A DNA stretch of 64,000 bases from Legionellaceae bacterium. GTDB taxonomy: Bacteria > Pseudomonadota > Gammaproteobacteria > Legionellales > Legionellaceae. The notes under the pieces are model-generated. The model was not told where the DNA came from. It saw only the letters and a program-made list of their open reading frames with translations, and searched no databases. The number at the start of each line of letters is the position of its first letter. The first letter of the stretch is position 1. Below, piece after piece: positions 35,195-42,302 of the stretch. The stretch covers positions 31,544-95,543 of the forward strand of contig JARGNV010000005.1 of NCBI GenBank assembly GCA_029212465.1. Direction: 5' to 3'. The translations under genes and the position numbers were made by a program.

Positions 35195-36106
35195 GTGCGA
35201 AAAGGCTTTTTTCAACAGCAAGCACTGCGTGTGCTTGAGCAAGAAAAATATGCATTGCTATTAGCGATGGTGCTTTCAGCTGTGCCTTATATGGATTGGC
35301 TTGCCCTTGCCTTAATGGCGCTTGTGACATTAAGGCAAGGACCAAAAGCAGGTTTAAGGTTACTGTTGCCTGTGATGTTAACCCATATACTGGTTGCAGC
35401 TTTTTCGGTGCCATTGTCAACAGCTATTATGATGACAGTGGTAAGTAGCCTGTCTTGTTACGCAGCTGCTTATATATTGAAGACAACCACCAGTTGGCAT
35501 GTTGTCTCGGGTGTTTTGTTTGTTTTTGTTGCCGTTGGCGTTGTTGTATTACAAGCATTTTCACCTGAGTTTATCATACAGCAGTATATGCATTTAGAAG
35601 CAACTATGGAAAATATGGGATTATCCCAAATGAATGGCTTAGAGTTTTGGGGGCACAAAGGGGTGTCACTCGATGTTATCGCTAACTACTTGCTTGGTAT
35701 TCAAGCGGCATCTCTTGCTTTTTCAGCTGTTGTACCATTGTTGTTTGCGCGCTCACTTCAAGCACAGCTCTTTTATCCTGAGGGATTTCGTTCAGAAATG
35801 TTGAATTTCCGTGGTGATAGAACAGCTTTTGCGTTGTTGGTGTTGTTAACTGCTTTGGCATATTTAGGGCATACTGTAGCGATGAATTGCTTACCTGTGG
35901 TGTTGTTGTACTTTGTACTCGCGGGTTTAAGTTTTGGTGCTTATATGTTTTCAAATATGCGACCATTCGCTTTAATGCTTTTGCTGATAATGCCACTGAT
36001 ATTTTTATCATGGGCATTTTTACCGCTTTACGTGTTACTTGGGGCACTTGATAGTTTATTTAATTTTCGTTTATACCTGTCGAATAAGACTGGGCAAGCA
36101 GCATAA
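35195..36106 (+). CDS. DUF2232-like polytopic membrane protein
   Basis: A 303-residue inner-membrane protein with eight or more hydrophobic helices and very short loops; the start is a GTG at 35195, eight bases after rpsR. Position between rpsR and rplI is the well-known location of DUF2232 (YybS-like) proteins in many gammaproteobacteria, and the hydrophobic pattern agrees. The second half has LNFRGDRTAFALLVLLTALAYLGH and a long run of Leu/Met helices. Function is unknown for the family; a small-molecule transporter has been suggested for some members. Assignment is from location and topology. Confidence 0.75.
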   Translation: MRKGFFQQQALRVLEQEKYALLLAMVLSAVPYMDWLALALMALVTLRQGPKAGLRLLLPVMLTHILVAAFSVPLSTAIMMTVVSSLSCYAAAYILKTTTSWHVVSGVLFVFVAVGVVVLQAFSPEFIIQQYMHLEATMENMGLSQMNGLEFWGHKGVSLDVIANYLLGIQAASLAFSAVVPLLFARSLQAQLFYPEGFRSEMLNFRGDRTAFALLVLLTALAYLGHTVAMNCLPVVLLYFVLAGLSFGAYMFSNMRPFALMLLLIMPLIFLSWAFLPLYVLLGALDSLFNFRLYLSNKTGQAA

Positions 36107-36123
36107 TTTAAAGAGGGCATGAC

Positions 36124-36576
36124 ATGCATGTTATTTTGTTAGATAAAGTAAAGAACTTAGGAAATCTTGGTGATGTAGTTGATGTAAAATCAGGATATGG
36201 CCGCAACTATTTAATTCCAGAAAAAAAAGCAGTGTTTGCAACGGAAGAAAATCGCGTTATTTTTGAAAAGCGTCGCGCTGAGTTTGAAAAGAAAGCGCAA
36301 CAAGCGCTTGCGAAGGCAGAGCAGCGTGCCGCTCAATTAAACGATGTGACATTGGTGATTGAAGTACAAGCGACTGATGAAGGCAAGTTATATGGCTCAA
36401 TTGGCGTGGCTGAAATCAGCGATGCATTGGCCGCACGTTCAATTGAAGTGGACAAGCGTGAAGTAATGATGCCAGAAGGCCCATTACATACGATTGGAGA
36501 GTACGCGCTTGCACTGCAGCTGCATAGCGAAGTAACTGCAAACTTACAAGTTGAAGTGGTTGCAATCAAGAAGTAA
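36124..36576 (+). CDS. rplI: 50S ribosomal protein L9
   Basis: A 150-residue ribosomal protein. It starts [32 protein letters not shown], the L9 N-terminal domain signature. A long charged connecting helix ([25 protein letters not shown], residues ~45-75) and the C-terminal domain with GKLYGSIG complete the two-domain shape. AAAGAGGGC precedes the ATG. It is the last gene of the operon and is followed by a terminator at 36592. Confidence 0.98.
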   Translation: MHVILLDKVKNLGNLGDVVDVKSGYGRNYLIPEKKAVFATEENRVIFEKRRAEFEKKAQQALAKAEQRAAQLNDVTLVIEVQATDEGKLYGSIGVAEISDALAARSIEVDKREVMMPEGPLHTIGEYALALQLHSEVTANLQVEVVAIKK

Positions 36577-36591
36577 CTATTTGTTTTCAAC

Positions 36592-36637
36592 AGACCTTAC
36601 ACCGCTGTATCATATGGTGGTTTAAGGTCTTTTTTTT
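36592..36637 (+). terminator. Intrinsic terminator after rplI
   Basis: AGACCTTA (36592-36599) pairs with TAAGGTCT (36623-36630), with an inner CACC/GGTG extension, followed by eight T. It lies 15 bases past the rplI stop. Confidence 0.9.
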
Positions 36638-36699
36638 ATCTTGACATTATTTTTTTTACGTTATACGGTACTCCGATTGCTTACTGAAAGGGAATTTCC

Positions 36700-37506
36700 G
36701 TGCGCTTTTTTTTAAAGTTTTATCAACACCTAAATACCATCAAATTTGTCTTGTTATTTTCTGTTAGTGCATTTTTTTCTGAACCTTTGTTAGCCGGTAT
36801 GGCAGGAGATACAGAAGATACTGCTCACAATTACCTTGATGTTTTGAAGTCAGGCTGGTTTACAGTGCAGTTGGGTGGTTATTGGCGAAACTTAAGCAAT
36901 GAACAATATATTCATATTGAAGATGTAATCGGTAATCGAATGACTGTTTTAGATACGAACCCTAAAAATGGTCTATTTGGTGTGGGTTATTTTATTGATG
37001 GGCAAACGTATTATGAGCGCTTTAGAATGAGCTTAGGCGCAAACTGGTTTTACTTGCCGCAAACACGGACAGCGGGTATTGTTTTTCAAGAAAATGAATT
37101 TAGAAATTTATCGTACGAGTATAATATAACACAATACCCTTTATATGCAGTTGCAAAGTCGACGATTAACACTGCTTTTCCAGGTAAAGATGTAACACTA
37201 AATGTGGGCATCGGTCCAAACTTTATACGAACCCATGACTATAAAGAAAGCCCTATTTTAACGGGTAATAATGTCGTTTCTTCCTCAGATCCTATGTTTT
37301 CAGGTAAGACGACAACCGTGTTTAGTGTAACGGCAGGTGCGGGTATTCAAGTGGCTGAGCTATTTGGAAAAGCACCTTTAGAGTGTGGGTATCAGTTCTT
37401 TTACTTAGGAGAAGGGAAGTTTAATCGTTTGAATGATCAGACTCAAAATACGTTAAAGACAGGCACGCTTTATGCGAATGCTGTGATGTGTTCAATCTTG
37501 GTTTAA
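36700..37506 (+). CDS. Candidate outer-membrane beta-barrel protein
   Basis: A 268-residue exported protein, start GTG 36700 behind GAAAGGGA. The N-terminus has a basic region and hydrophobic core (FVLLFSVSAFF) with cleavage likely after LLAG at ~33. The mature protein is rich in aromatic, Gly, Asn and Thr residues in alternating patterns (WFTVQLGGYWRNL, FRMSLGANWFYL, VTLNVGIGPNF, TVFSVTAGAGIQV), suggesting an 8- to 10-stranded barrel. It ends in a hydrophobic ANAVMCSILV rather than a classical terminal Phe. I recognise no specific family; Legionella- and Coxiella-type outer-membrane proteins of this size are common. It is 23 bases upstream of the chitinase on the same strand, so the pair is probably co-transcribed. 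Confidence 0.6.
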   Translation: MRFFLKFYQHLNTIKFVLLFSVSAFFSEPLLAGMAGDTEDTAHNYLDVLKSGWFTVQLGGYWRNLSNEQYIHIEDVIGNRMTVLDTNPKNGLFGVGYFIDGQTYYERFRMSLGANWFYLPQTRTAGIVFQENEFRNLSYEYNITQYPLYAVAKSTINTAFPGKDVTLNVGIGPNFIRTHDYKESPILTGNNVVSSSDPMFSGKTTTVFSVTAGAGIQVAELFGKAPLECGYQFFYLGEGKFNRLNDQTQNTLKTGTLYANAVMCSILV

Positions 37507-37529
37507 ATATTTTTTGATAGGAATAACAT

Positions 37530-39038
37530 ATGAACTGGTGTGTGCTTAGAGGAAGAGCAATAGGCGTTTTTTTTAGTCTTTTTTGTGCGACATGGTCTGC
37601 TTTTGCAACAGAGCCATTTTTTTATGTTTCGGTTATTCAAGATGACACAGAAAGCTTGCGTAGAAGACTGATTGTGCGTCCATATGTCTCACGTACCTAT
37701 CAAAATTTAGGGGTTCGCATGTTGGACTCGAGTTTTGCGTTTAATAGCAATGCGTCGGGAGATTGTTTGTTAGCTAGCAATGGATGGTGCCTCTTTTCGG
37801 GTAACCGTGATAGTTCAAAAGCGTTTAATTTAGTGAGGCGTGCAAGTGTTGTGGCAAGCAAAGAGAAGGCAAAGTTTCAGCTGGCTTTAAATGCTAAAGG
37901 TACAACACCTATATCAGTACAGACATATGAAACAGAGACAGTCCAACCAGGTAGAATTATTGGCTATGTACCTGGTTGGTTAGAGGAACCAGCTGCAAAG
38001 GATGTTGCCCTAGCAAAATATACCCATGTACTGATTGCCTTTGGATTGTTTAGCACAACATCTCCGGGCGTTATTAATGTAGACGCAGTCAGTGCATTTG
38101 ATTTAGCAGACTATGTTGCGGCGCTTCAAGCGGAAGGCATTAAGGTATTACTCTCTATTGGTGGTGCGTCAACAGGTATTCCTGATACGACAGTAAGCTT
38201 TGACCAAGCTGTGAGTCTTGCAGCAACGCCAAAAGATTTTATTAATAATTTTATAGCTTCCATGGAAAATCTTGTATCAACGTATGGATTTGATGGATTC
38301 GATTTTGATATTGAGCAGGGGCTTAATGAAGCAAACTCGTTTACAAATCCCGCCGAAGGCTGCAACGATACAACGTATAATCCAAGGTGTAACATTAGAG
38401 ACCTTGCAGAAATTATCAATGGATATTATACAAGCCACTCTGATAACAGGCTGCTAACATTGGCACCTCAGCTTGCAAATGTTGCGGCAACGCCAAGTTT
38501 TTCACCTATTTGGGGCAACTATGCATCACTTGTAATGGAGACATATAGCTCGCTTGAGTGGGTTGGTTTCCAAATTTACAACTCTGGGTGTGTGTTTGGC
38601 ATTGACAGAAATTGTTATCCACTCGAAGGTACTTCTTTAACGAGCTCTCCTGATTCAGCAGCAGCTGTTGCAGTTGATTTATTAGAAAACTGGCCGGAAA
38701 AAACGGAAACAGGCGTTGTCACGGGCTTCCAGCCTTATAAGAGTTATCTAAAAGATTCACAGGTAGTGCTCGGATATGCTGTTTTAAATGGTGCGGGTAA
38801 CAGTGATGGCTCGCCTCCTGCAGTGGTTCCTGTTGTGAATGATGCCATTGAGTGTTTGCGTACGGGACGGCAGTGTGATAGCTATGTACCGCCTAATACT
38901 TATCCAAGTATTGGCGGTGTGTTTGGTTGGACAATTAATGCGGATGCTTCTAACAACTATGCATTTTCGACTGGCGTGTATCCTTGTGTTGTGCAGGGTG
39001 ATTGTTCTAATGTGAGTATTGCGCTGCGTAGACGATAA
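37530..39038 (+). CDS. Secreted GH18 chitinase
   Basis: A 502-residue exported glycoside hydrolase. A signal peptide (residues 1-27, ending AFA) is followed by an N-terminal region of unknown fold (28-140) with two Cys (about 79 and 87). The GH18 barrel starts at ~143 with IIGYVPGW. It includes THVLIAFGLF, the LLSIGGAS strand (residues ~207-214) and the catalytic signature DGFDFDIE (255-262) with Glu262 as proton donor. Further on, WVGFQIYNSG carries the substrate-contacting residues of the sixth strand. It should cleave chitin or related GlcNAc polymers outside the cell; Legionella ChiA is a type II-secreted GH18, a useful parallel. A palindrome overlaps the stop codon and the stop of the convergent gene. 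Confidence 0.92.
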   Translation: MNWCVLRGRAIGVFFSLFCATWSAFATEPFFYVSVIQDDTESLRRRLIVRPYVSRTYQNLGVRMLDSSFAFNSNASGDCLLASNGWCLFSGNRDSSKAFNLVRRASVVASKEKAKFQLALNAKGTTPISVQTYETETVQPGRIIGYVPGWLEEPAAKDVALAKYTHVLIAFGLFSTTSPGVINVDAVSAFDLADYVAALQAEGIKVLLSIGGASTGIPDTTVSFDQAVSLAATPKDFINNFIASMENLVSTYGFDGFDFDIEQGLNEANSFTNPAEGCNDTTYNPRCNIRDLAEIINGYYTSHSDNRLLTLAPQLANVAATPSFSPIWGNYASLVMETYSSLEWVGFQIYNSGCVFGIDRNCYPLEGTSLTSSPDSAAAVAVDLLENWPEKTETGVVTGFQPYKSYLKDSQVVLGYAVLNGAGNSDGSPPAVVPVVNDAIECLRTGRQCDSYVPPNTYPSIGGVFGWTINADASNNYAFSTGVYPCVVQGDCSNVSIALRRR

Positions 39039-39049
39039 ATCGTTTACGC
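39026..39049. terminator. Palindrome spanning two convergent stop codons
   Basis: GCGTAGACGAT (39026-39036) and ATCGTTTACGC (39039-39049) are complementary over 11 bases with one G-U pair in RNA. The palindrome covers the chitinase stop (39036-39038) and the redoxin stop (39046-39044). It may act as a two-way terminator, though neither side has a clear T run. Confidence 0.4.
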
Positions 39050-39616
39050 AGGCTGCGCTGCTTTCCATTTAATGTTGCAACCAATACTTGGCTTTTGATT
39101 GTGAGGTATGGCTTTTCCTCTAATTAAGCAGTCGAGTGCTTCTCGAATCGATGCGCCATCTGGTTTTAGGCCATTACCAGGCCTTGAATCATCTAGTTGT
39201 CCGCGATAAGCCAGCAATAAATCTTGGTCGAATACAAAAAAATCAGGGGTGCAAGCAGCTTGATATGCGCGGGCAACTTCTTGTGTTTCGTCAAACAAAT
39301 AGGGGAATGGATAACCTAGTTGTTCTGCCGTAATTTTCATGTTTTCAGGTGAGTCATCGGGGTAGTTTTCTGTATCGTTTGAGTTGATAGCAAGAAAGCG
39401 AACGTTTTGTGGCATATAGTCGCGTGCAAGCTCGGTGAGTGCTTCGTTGATGTGTTTTACATAGGGGCAGTGGTTACAGATGAAAAAGATGACGGTTGCA
39501 ACTTCTTGGCTGTCTGATTGATGTAAATTAATAGGGGTTTTGCTTATCACATCTGTGAGTGAAAATCCCGGTGCTTGTGTGCCAAGCGGAAGCATGGAAG
39601 AAGGTGTTTTAGCCAT
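39044..39616 (-). CDS. Thioredoxin-like/AhpC-TSA family protein
   Basis: A 190-residue cytoplasmic redoxin with the thioredoxin fold. The active site is FFICNHCPYVKHI near residues 50-62, a CNHC (CxxC) pair. The PGFSLTDV strand, LAINSNDTENYPDDSPENM and the cis-Pro region CTPDFFVFD follow. This arrangement (CNHCPYVK) marks a widespread subgroup of thioredoxin-family proteins whose substrates are not well defined. No signal peptide is present. It stands alone on the minus strand, convergent with the chitinase. Confidence 0.88.
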   Translation of the reverse strand: MAKTPSSMLPLGTQAPGFSLTDVISKTPINLHQSDSQEVATVIFFICNHCPYVKHINEALTELARDYMPQNVRFLAINSNDTENYPDDSPENMKITAEQLGYPFPYLFDETQEVARAYQAACTPDFFVFDQDLLLAYRGQLDDSRPGNGLKPDGASIREALDCLIRGKAIPHNQKPSIGCNIKWKAAQPA

Positions 39617-39674
39617 GATGCATCCTTATGTCAGTGGTACGTTATTGTTTGATAGTAGGCTCTAAATTTTAATT

Positions 39675-40157
39675 TTACCAGCGTAATAAAATACCTTTTT
39701 TAATCGATTCACGAATAACTTGTTTTTGAGGTTTGTTGGTTGAAACCCAGTAGCTGCCCATATTGCTTAGGGCAAATTTAACGCGTGGATATTGGCAAAT
39801 GGTTAAGGCTTCACGGCAATTGATGCGTGTGGGGTTATCACCTAGGTTGGTTAAGCATTGAAAGTGCACATCACTGATATCTGAGGCAAATGCAGACCAG
39901 CGGCCTGGGTTTAGTTTGCTTTGTAGTTTGGGGCTCATAAAGGTATCTTCAGTTTCAACCCGTTGGAGCTCGATGTTCATTTCTGAGTGGTTTTCAATGA
40001 GGAAGTAGGTTTGGGTACCAGTATCGTTGAAGATGACGTATGGGTCGTCGAATCCGAACCCACTATTTTCACAGCCTTGGGGAAATGCGAAGAGTAAACC
40101 TGGGCATAATAATAATGATGTAGAAAGAAGAGACAAAATAGTTTTGAACGAAGTCAT
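39675..40157 (-). CDS. Small secreted protein, EnhB-like
   Basis: A 160-residue protein with a signal peptide (residues 1-24, ending LLFA, mature start FPQGC). The mature part has four or more Cys (CENSG, QCLTN, NCREA, ICQYP) that could form two disulfides, and ends with the motif QYPRVKFALSNMGSYWVST. That ending reminds me of the enhanced-entry protein EnhB and its relatives in Legionella and Coxiella, but this is from memory and unverified. It stands alone 58 bases from the redoxin gene. Its function is unknown; a periplasmic or extracellular role follows from the signal peptide. Confidence 0.65.
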   Translation of the reverse strand: MTSFKTILSLLSTSLLLCPGLLFAFPQGCENSGFGFDDPYVIFNDTGTQTYFLIENHSEMNIELQRVETEDTFMSPKLQSKLNPGRWSAFASDISDVHFQCLTNLGDNPTRINCREALTICQYPRVKFALSNMGSYWVSTNKPQKQVIRESIKKGILLRW

Positions 40158-40277
40158 AAGTTCGATTATTTAGTAGCAGTAAGGTTGTCACTAGATCATA
40201 GCATATTCTTAACGATGTGAATCAATGCACTATGTTTTTTAGAGTAAGGGCCCTTATACAATTTTCATGATGAAGGG

Positions 40278-40351
40278 CTTGCCGCAACAGCGGCAAGATA
40301 AGAGGTGGTCCTAGTTGCTTGGACAAGTCAGCAGCTAGGACCACCTCTTAT
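40278..40351. repeat. Tandem hairpin element (8-bp and 22-bp inverted repeats)
   Basis: In the 289-base gap between the EnhB-like gene and the aldehyde dehydrogenase, two hairpins lie end to end. The first is CTTGCCGC-AACA-GCGGCAAG (40278-40297), perfect. The second has arms 40298-40319 and 40330-40351 of 22 bases, complementary throughout apart from one G-U pair, with a 10-base loop. It could be a REP/MITE-like repeat, a small structured RNA, or a strong terminator lacking a T tract. No gene is seen in the rest of the gap. Confidence 0.75.
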
Positions 40352-40446
40352 AGAAAGTACAGACTTATTTTAAATTGAGTCAACTTTCAATTGATGTCCT
40401 TCTTTAGGTGTCATAAAATTTAAAGATTTGGTTAAACCTAGGTTTT

Positions 40447-41820
40447 ATGATGATTCAAACGATTAGTCCTGCAACTGAAGCGGTTATTCAGTCGTACCCA
40501 GAGCTCACAAAAGAAGCAGCTTATGACCGCATTATGGATGCGCATAAGGCGTATCAATCTTGGCGCAAAACAAGCTGGTCAGAAAGGCGTACTTGTATTT
40601 TGAAGTTGGCTGAACGTTTGCGCACTCATAAAGAAGCTTATGCACGTCTGATGGCACTTGAGATGGGTAAACCTTTAAGTGCAGGCTTAAGTGAAATTGA
40701 AAAATGTGCTTGGGTTTGTGAGCACTACGCTGAATATGCAGAAGATTATTTAAAGTCTGAGGAAGTTAAAACAGACATGAAAAGTACCAAAGTGGTGTAT
40801 CGGCCACTTGGTGTTGTGTTTGCGATTATGCCGTGGAACTTTCCCTTTTGGCAGGTGTTTAGATACGCTGTTCCAACCATTGCAGCGGGTAACACTACAG
40901 TTTTAAAGCATGCACCTATTTCGAGTGGTACGGGTGAATTGATTGCTGAGCTATTTTTAGAAGCAGGGTTTCCAAAGCATGTATTTCAACATATGGTGCT
41001 AGATAATGCAGTTGCAGCGGATGTGATTGCACATGAAGCAGTTGTAGGGGTTACTTTTACGGGAAGTGCATGTGCGGGTGCAACCGTTGCCTCTCTTGCG
41101 GGCAAGTATTTAAAACGCGTTGTGCTTGAACTTGGTGGCAGTGACCCGGCGGTTGTATTGGCTGACGCTGATATTCAGTTGGCAGCCGAAGCAATTGTTG
41201 CGTCAAGGCTAAATAACACAGGACAAGTGTGTATTGCAGCTAAACGTATTATTGTGCTCTCATCAGTGAAAGAAAAGTTATTGGGTGCAATAAAACAAAT
41301 TATCAAGCGTTATCCAGTGGGAAATCCGTTGGATGAAGGTACAATGCTTGGCCCCATGGCGCGTGCCGACTTGCGTGACACAGTACACGCACAGGTTGAA
41401 GCGTCTTTATCTAAAGGGGCAACGCTTCAAATGGGGGGGGTTATGCCTGGCGGAAAAGGGTTTTATTATCCTGTCACGATATTGACAGATGTAGCACCCG
41501 GCATGCCTGCTTTTGATGAAGAAATTTTTGGGCCTGTGATTGCATTGGTTGATGCAGCGGATGAGGCGGAAGCCTTGCAGCTTGCGAATCAAACGCAATA
41601 TGGATTGGGTGCTTCTATTTTTACGCAAGATGAAGCGCGTGGCGAGATGCTTGCAATGGATGTCATTGAAGCAGGAACATGCTTTGTGAATGGCAAAGTA
41701 TCTTCCGACCCGCGGGTTCCTTTTGGTGGGATTAAGCACTCAGGTTTTGGGCGTGAGCTTGCACGCGAGGGCATTTTAGCGTTTGTGAACATGAAAACGG
41801 TGGGTATTGGTCATGCCTAA
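40447..41820 (+). CDS. sad: Succinate-semialdehyde dehydrogenase, Sad/YneI type
   Basis: An NAD(P)-dependent aldehyde dehydrogenase of 457 residues. The fold signatures are complete: MPWNFPFWQVFRYAVP, the LKHAP coenzyme contact, FTGSACAG, the general-base Glu in LELGGSDPAVVL and the nucleophile Cys in NTGQVCIAAKR. The SDP after the ELGG and the GPMARADLRD block match E. coli Sad (YneI) better than GabD. It oxidises succinate semialdehyde to succinate and could link GABA or 2-oxoglutarate-derived semialdehyde to the TCA cycle. ATG 40447 and 40450 are both possible. It heads a five-gene plus-strand run and overlaps the next gene by eight bases. An eight-G tract lies at 41433-41440. Confidence 0.9.
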   Translation: MMIQTISPATEAVIQSYPELTKEAAYDRIMDAHKAYQSWRKTSWSERRTCILKLAERLRTHKEAYARLMALEMGKPLSAGLSEIEKCAWVCEHYAEYAEDYLKSEEVKTDMKSTKVVYRPLGVVFAIMPWNFPFWQVFRYAVPTIAAGNTTVLKHAPISSGTGELIAELFLEAGFPKHVFQHMVLDNAVAADVIAHEAVVGVTFTGSACAGATVASLAGKYLKRVVLELGGSDPAVVLADADIQLAAEAIVASRLNNTGQVCIAAKRIIVLSSVKEKLLGAIKQIIKRYPVGNPLDEGTMLGPMARADLRDTVHAQVEASLSKGATLQMGGVMPGGKGFYYPVTILTDVAPGMPAFDEEIFGPVIALVDAADEAEALQLANQTQYGLGASIFTQDEARGEMLAMDVIEAGTCFVNGKVSSDPRVPFGGIKHSGFGRELAREGILAFVNMKTVGIGHA

Positions 41821-42298
41821 ACAGCAAGTTGTAATTTTAGTGAAAGCACAAAGTTTACAATGTTTTGAAGATGATAAGCTATTAAAAGCCTATGATGTTT
41901 CAACCGGTAAAAATGGTGTCGGTGAAAAAATGAACAGTGAGTGCACGCCACGAGGTAATCATTGTGTTCACGAGATAATAGGGCGTCAGCATGCAGAAAA
42001 TAGTGTGTTTGTTGCACGTGAGTGGACAGGTGAGATTTACACAGAAGCACTAGCAAAACAGTATCCTGACAGAGATTGGATATTAACACGTATCATACGG
42101 TTAGCAGGACTTGAGCCTGGGCGTAATCAAGGAGGAGAGGTCGATACGTTAAAACGATTTATTTATATTCATGGTACCCCTGATTCAACAGCACTGGGAG
42201 TACCGGGTTCTCATGGGTGTATTCGTATGCGTAACCGGGACATGATTGTATTAGCCGATTGGGTAGCTGTTGATACACCAGTCCTTATCGAGGGGTGA
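41813..42298 (+). CDS. L,D-transpeptidase (YkuD domain)
   Basis: A 161-residue protein that is essentially one YkuD domain. The catalytic motif is intact: His120 in FIYIHGTPDS and SHGCIRM with Cys136 and Arg138. Enzymes of this family make 3-3 cross-links or attach proteins to peptidoglycan in the periplasm. No signal peptide or membrane anchor is seen: the ATG at 41813 gives MPKQQVVILVKAQ, which is a beta strand, and a TTG further upstream gains nothing. Either export is non-classical, the substrate is cytoplasmic, or the N-terminus is misjudged. It overlaps the aldehyde dehydrogenase by eight bases and precedes gdh by four. Confidence 0.88.
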   Translation: MPKQQVVILVKAQSLQCFEDDKLLKAYDVSTGKNGVGEKMNSECTPRGNHCVHEIIGRQHAENSVFVAREWTGEIYTEALAKQYPDRDWILTRIIRLAGLEPGRNQGGEVDTLKRFIYIHGTPDSTALGVPGSHGCIRMRNRDMIVLADWVAVDTPVLIEG

Positions 42299-42302
42299 AG
42301 AA

